Source: Parelusimicrobium sp031549165
GTDB lineage: Bacteria > Elusimicrobiota > Elusimicrobia > Elusimicrobiales > Elusimicrobiaceae
Reading direction: 5' to 3'
DNA length: 6,267 nucleotides
Assembly: GCA_031549165.1 (NCBI GenBank)
Contig: JAVBQE010000122.1
Coordinates: 1-6,267 of the forward strand
Below are positions 5,845 to 6,267 of the stretch, one piece after another (the first letter of the stretch is position 1; each line of letters begins with the position of its first letter). The notes beneath the pieces are model-generated. The model did no database searches, was not told the DNA's origin, and worked only from the letters and a program-made list of their open reading frames with translations. The translations under genes and the position numbers were made by a program.

Positions 5845-5869
5845 GAGTATTTTTATTATAACAGGTATA

Positions 5870-6267
5870 TTATTTTCTGCTTTTAACGTAAAGCCCCCAA
5901 CCGGAAACAGAAAATAACATCAGCGCAAAAACTGCAAGGAAAAACAGAGAGTACATGGCATCTAAAAGTATGCCTATTTTATAAAGAATAAAAATATCCA
6001 CAGCCAGCATGATAAGCGAAAGAAAATAAATATTCTCCTTTTTAAACATAAAGTATAGCGCGCTGATAAGCGCCCATGCAATAAACATATATTCAAAATC
6101 TTCAAAGAATGAAAGTGAGACTATAACCGCCAAAACAGTAAAAATAATATATTTAAAATAAGGCTTAAAATTATCTCGTATCTTAGGGGCAAAAGCAGAT
6201 GCCGCCGCCAGGAAATATAACACGCTCAAATAAAAACGCGTATCCATAGCATGCTCAAAAGGATAGC
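5870..6267 (-). CDS. Multi-pass membrane protein, C-terminal part; DUF2157-like by context
   Basis: The frame is open from the right window edge to a TAA at 5870-5872. An ATG at 6247 would give 125 residues, but six in-frame codons upstream of it are also open and no Shine-Dalgarno precedes it, so I read this as the 3' part of a longer gene. The sequence has about five hydrophobic segments, starting YLSVLYFLAAASAFAP, with charged loops (KIRDNFKPYFK, FKKENIYF) and a basic tail KSRK. Such an end (a last helix, then K/R-rich residues) resembles the C-terminus of DUF2157 proteins, and the downstream DUF4401 and GDYXXLXY genes are the usual partners of DUF2157. The diagnostic N-terminal DUF2157 domain would lie outside the window, so the assignment rests on context. 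It could instead be a small stand-alone membrane protein. Confidence 0.6.
   Translation of the reverse strand, partial: YPFEHAMDTRFYLSVLYFLAAASAFAPKIRDNFKPYFKYIIFTVLAVIVSLSFFEDFEYMFIAWALISALYFMFKKENIYFLSLIMLAVDIFILYKIGILLDAMYSLFFLAVFALMLFSVSGWGLYVKSRK

Noticed and set aside
1..6267. CRISPR array, tRNA/rRNA gene, phage or toxin-antitoxin locus
   Set aside because: There are no spaced direct repeats, no tRNA-like cloverleaf and no gene of those types; coding density leaves no room for one.

Overview
All nine genes in this window lie on the minus strand and read from the right edge towards position 1. Both end genes are cut by the window. The genes are packed like one operon: six of the eight junctions overlap or lie within 4 nt (two ATGA overlaps at stop/start codons, two more if the best-supported start is used, a TAATG overlap and an 11-nt overlap). 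The packing, the strong Shine-Dalgarno motifs and the gene families point to a bacterium. Overall protein style and moderate GC with many GCGCGC words make a gut-type Elusimicrobiota genome a guess, but no phylogenetic marker settles it. No promoter or intrinsic terminator is visible, and no stretch over 100 bases lacks a gene.

Layout in transcription order. First (6267-4455) comes a membrane module: the C-terminal part of a multi-pass protein resembling the end of DUF2157-type proteins, then a DUF4401 polytopic membrane protein, then a small GDYXXLXY-family protein. These families are commonly neighbours, and their function is unknown. Next is rsmE (16S rRNA m3U1498 methyltransferase), whose start overlaps the stop of the GDYXXLXY gene. 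A 92-nt gap follows, the largest in the window, almost filled by a 30-bp inverted repeat with a 20-nt loop.

Downstream are mtaB (tRNA t6A37 methylthiotransferase, radical SAM), a two-TM DUF3592-like protein, a hypoxanthine-DNA glycosylase of the UDG superfamily, a DUF362 protein carrying two 4Fe-4S clusters, and the first 66 codons of a uridine-kinase-like P-loop kinase that runs off the left edge.

RsmE and MtaB both act on the translation machinery, and the glycosylase repairs deaminated adenine in DNA. The remaining genes do not make an obvious pathway with them, so this looks like a housekeeping operon assembled by compaction. I do not see a convincing undescribed defence or mobile system. 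The signals most worth a second look are the hairpin between rsmE and mtaB, the missing credible start codon of the DUF4401 gene, and substitutions in usually conserved RsmE motifs.
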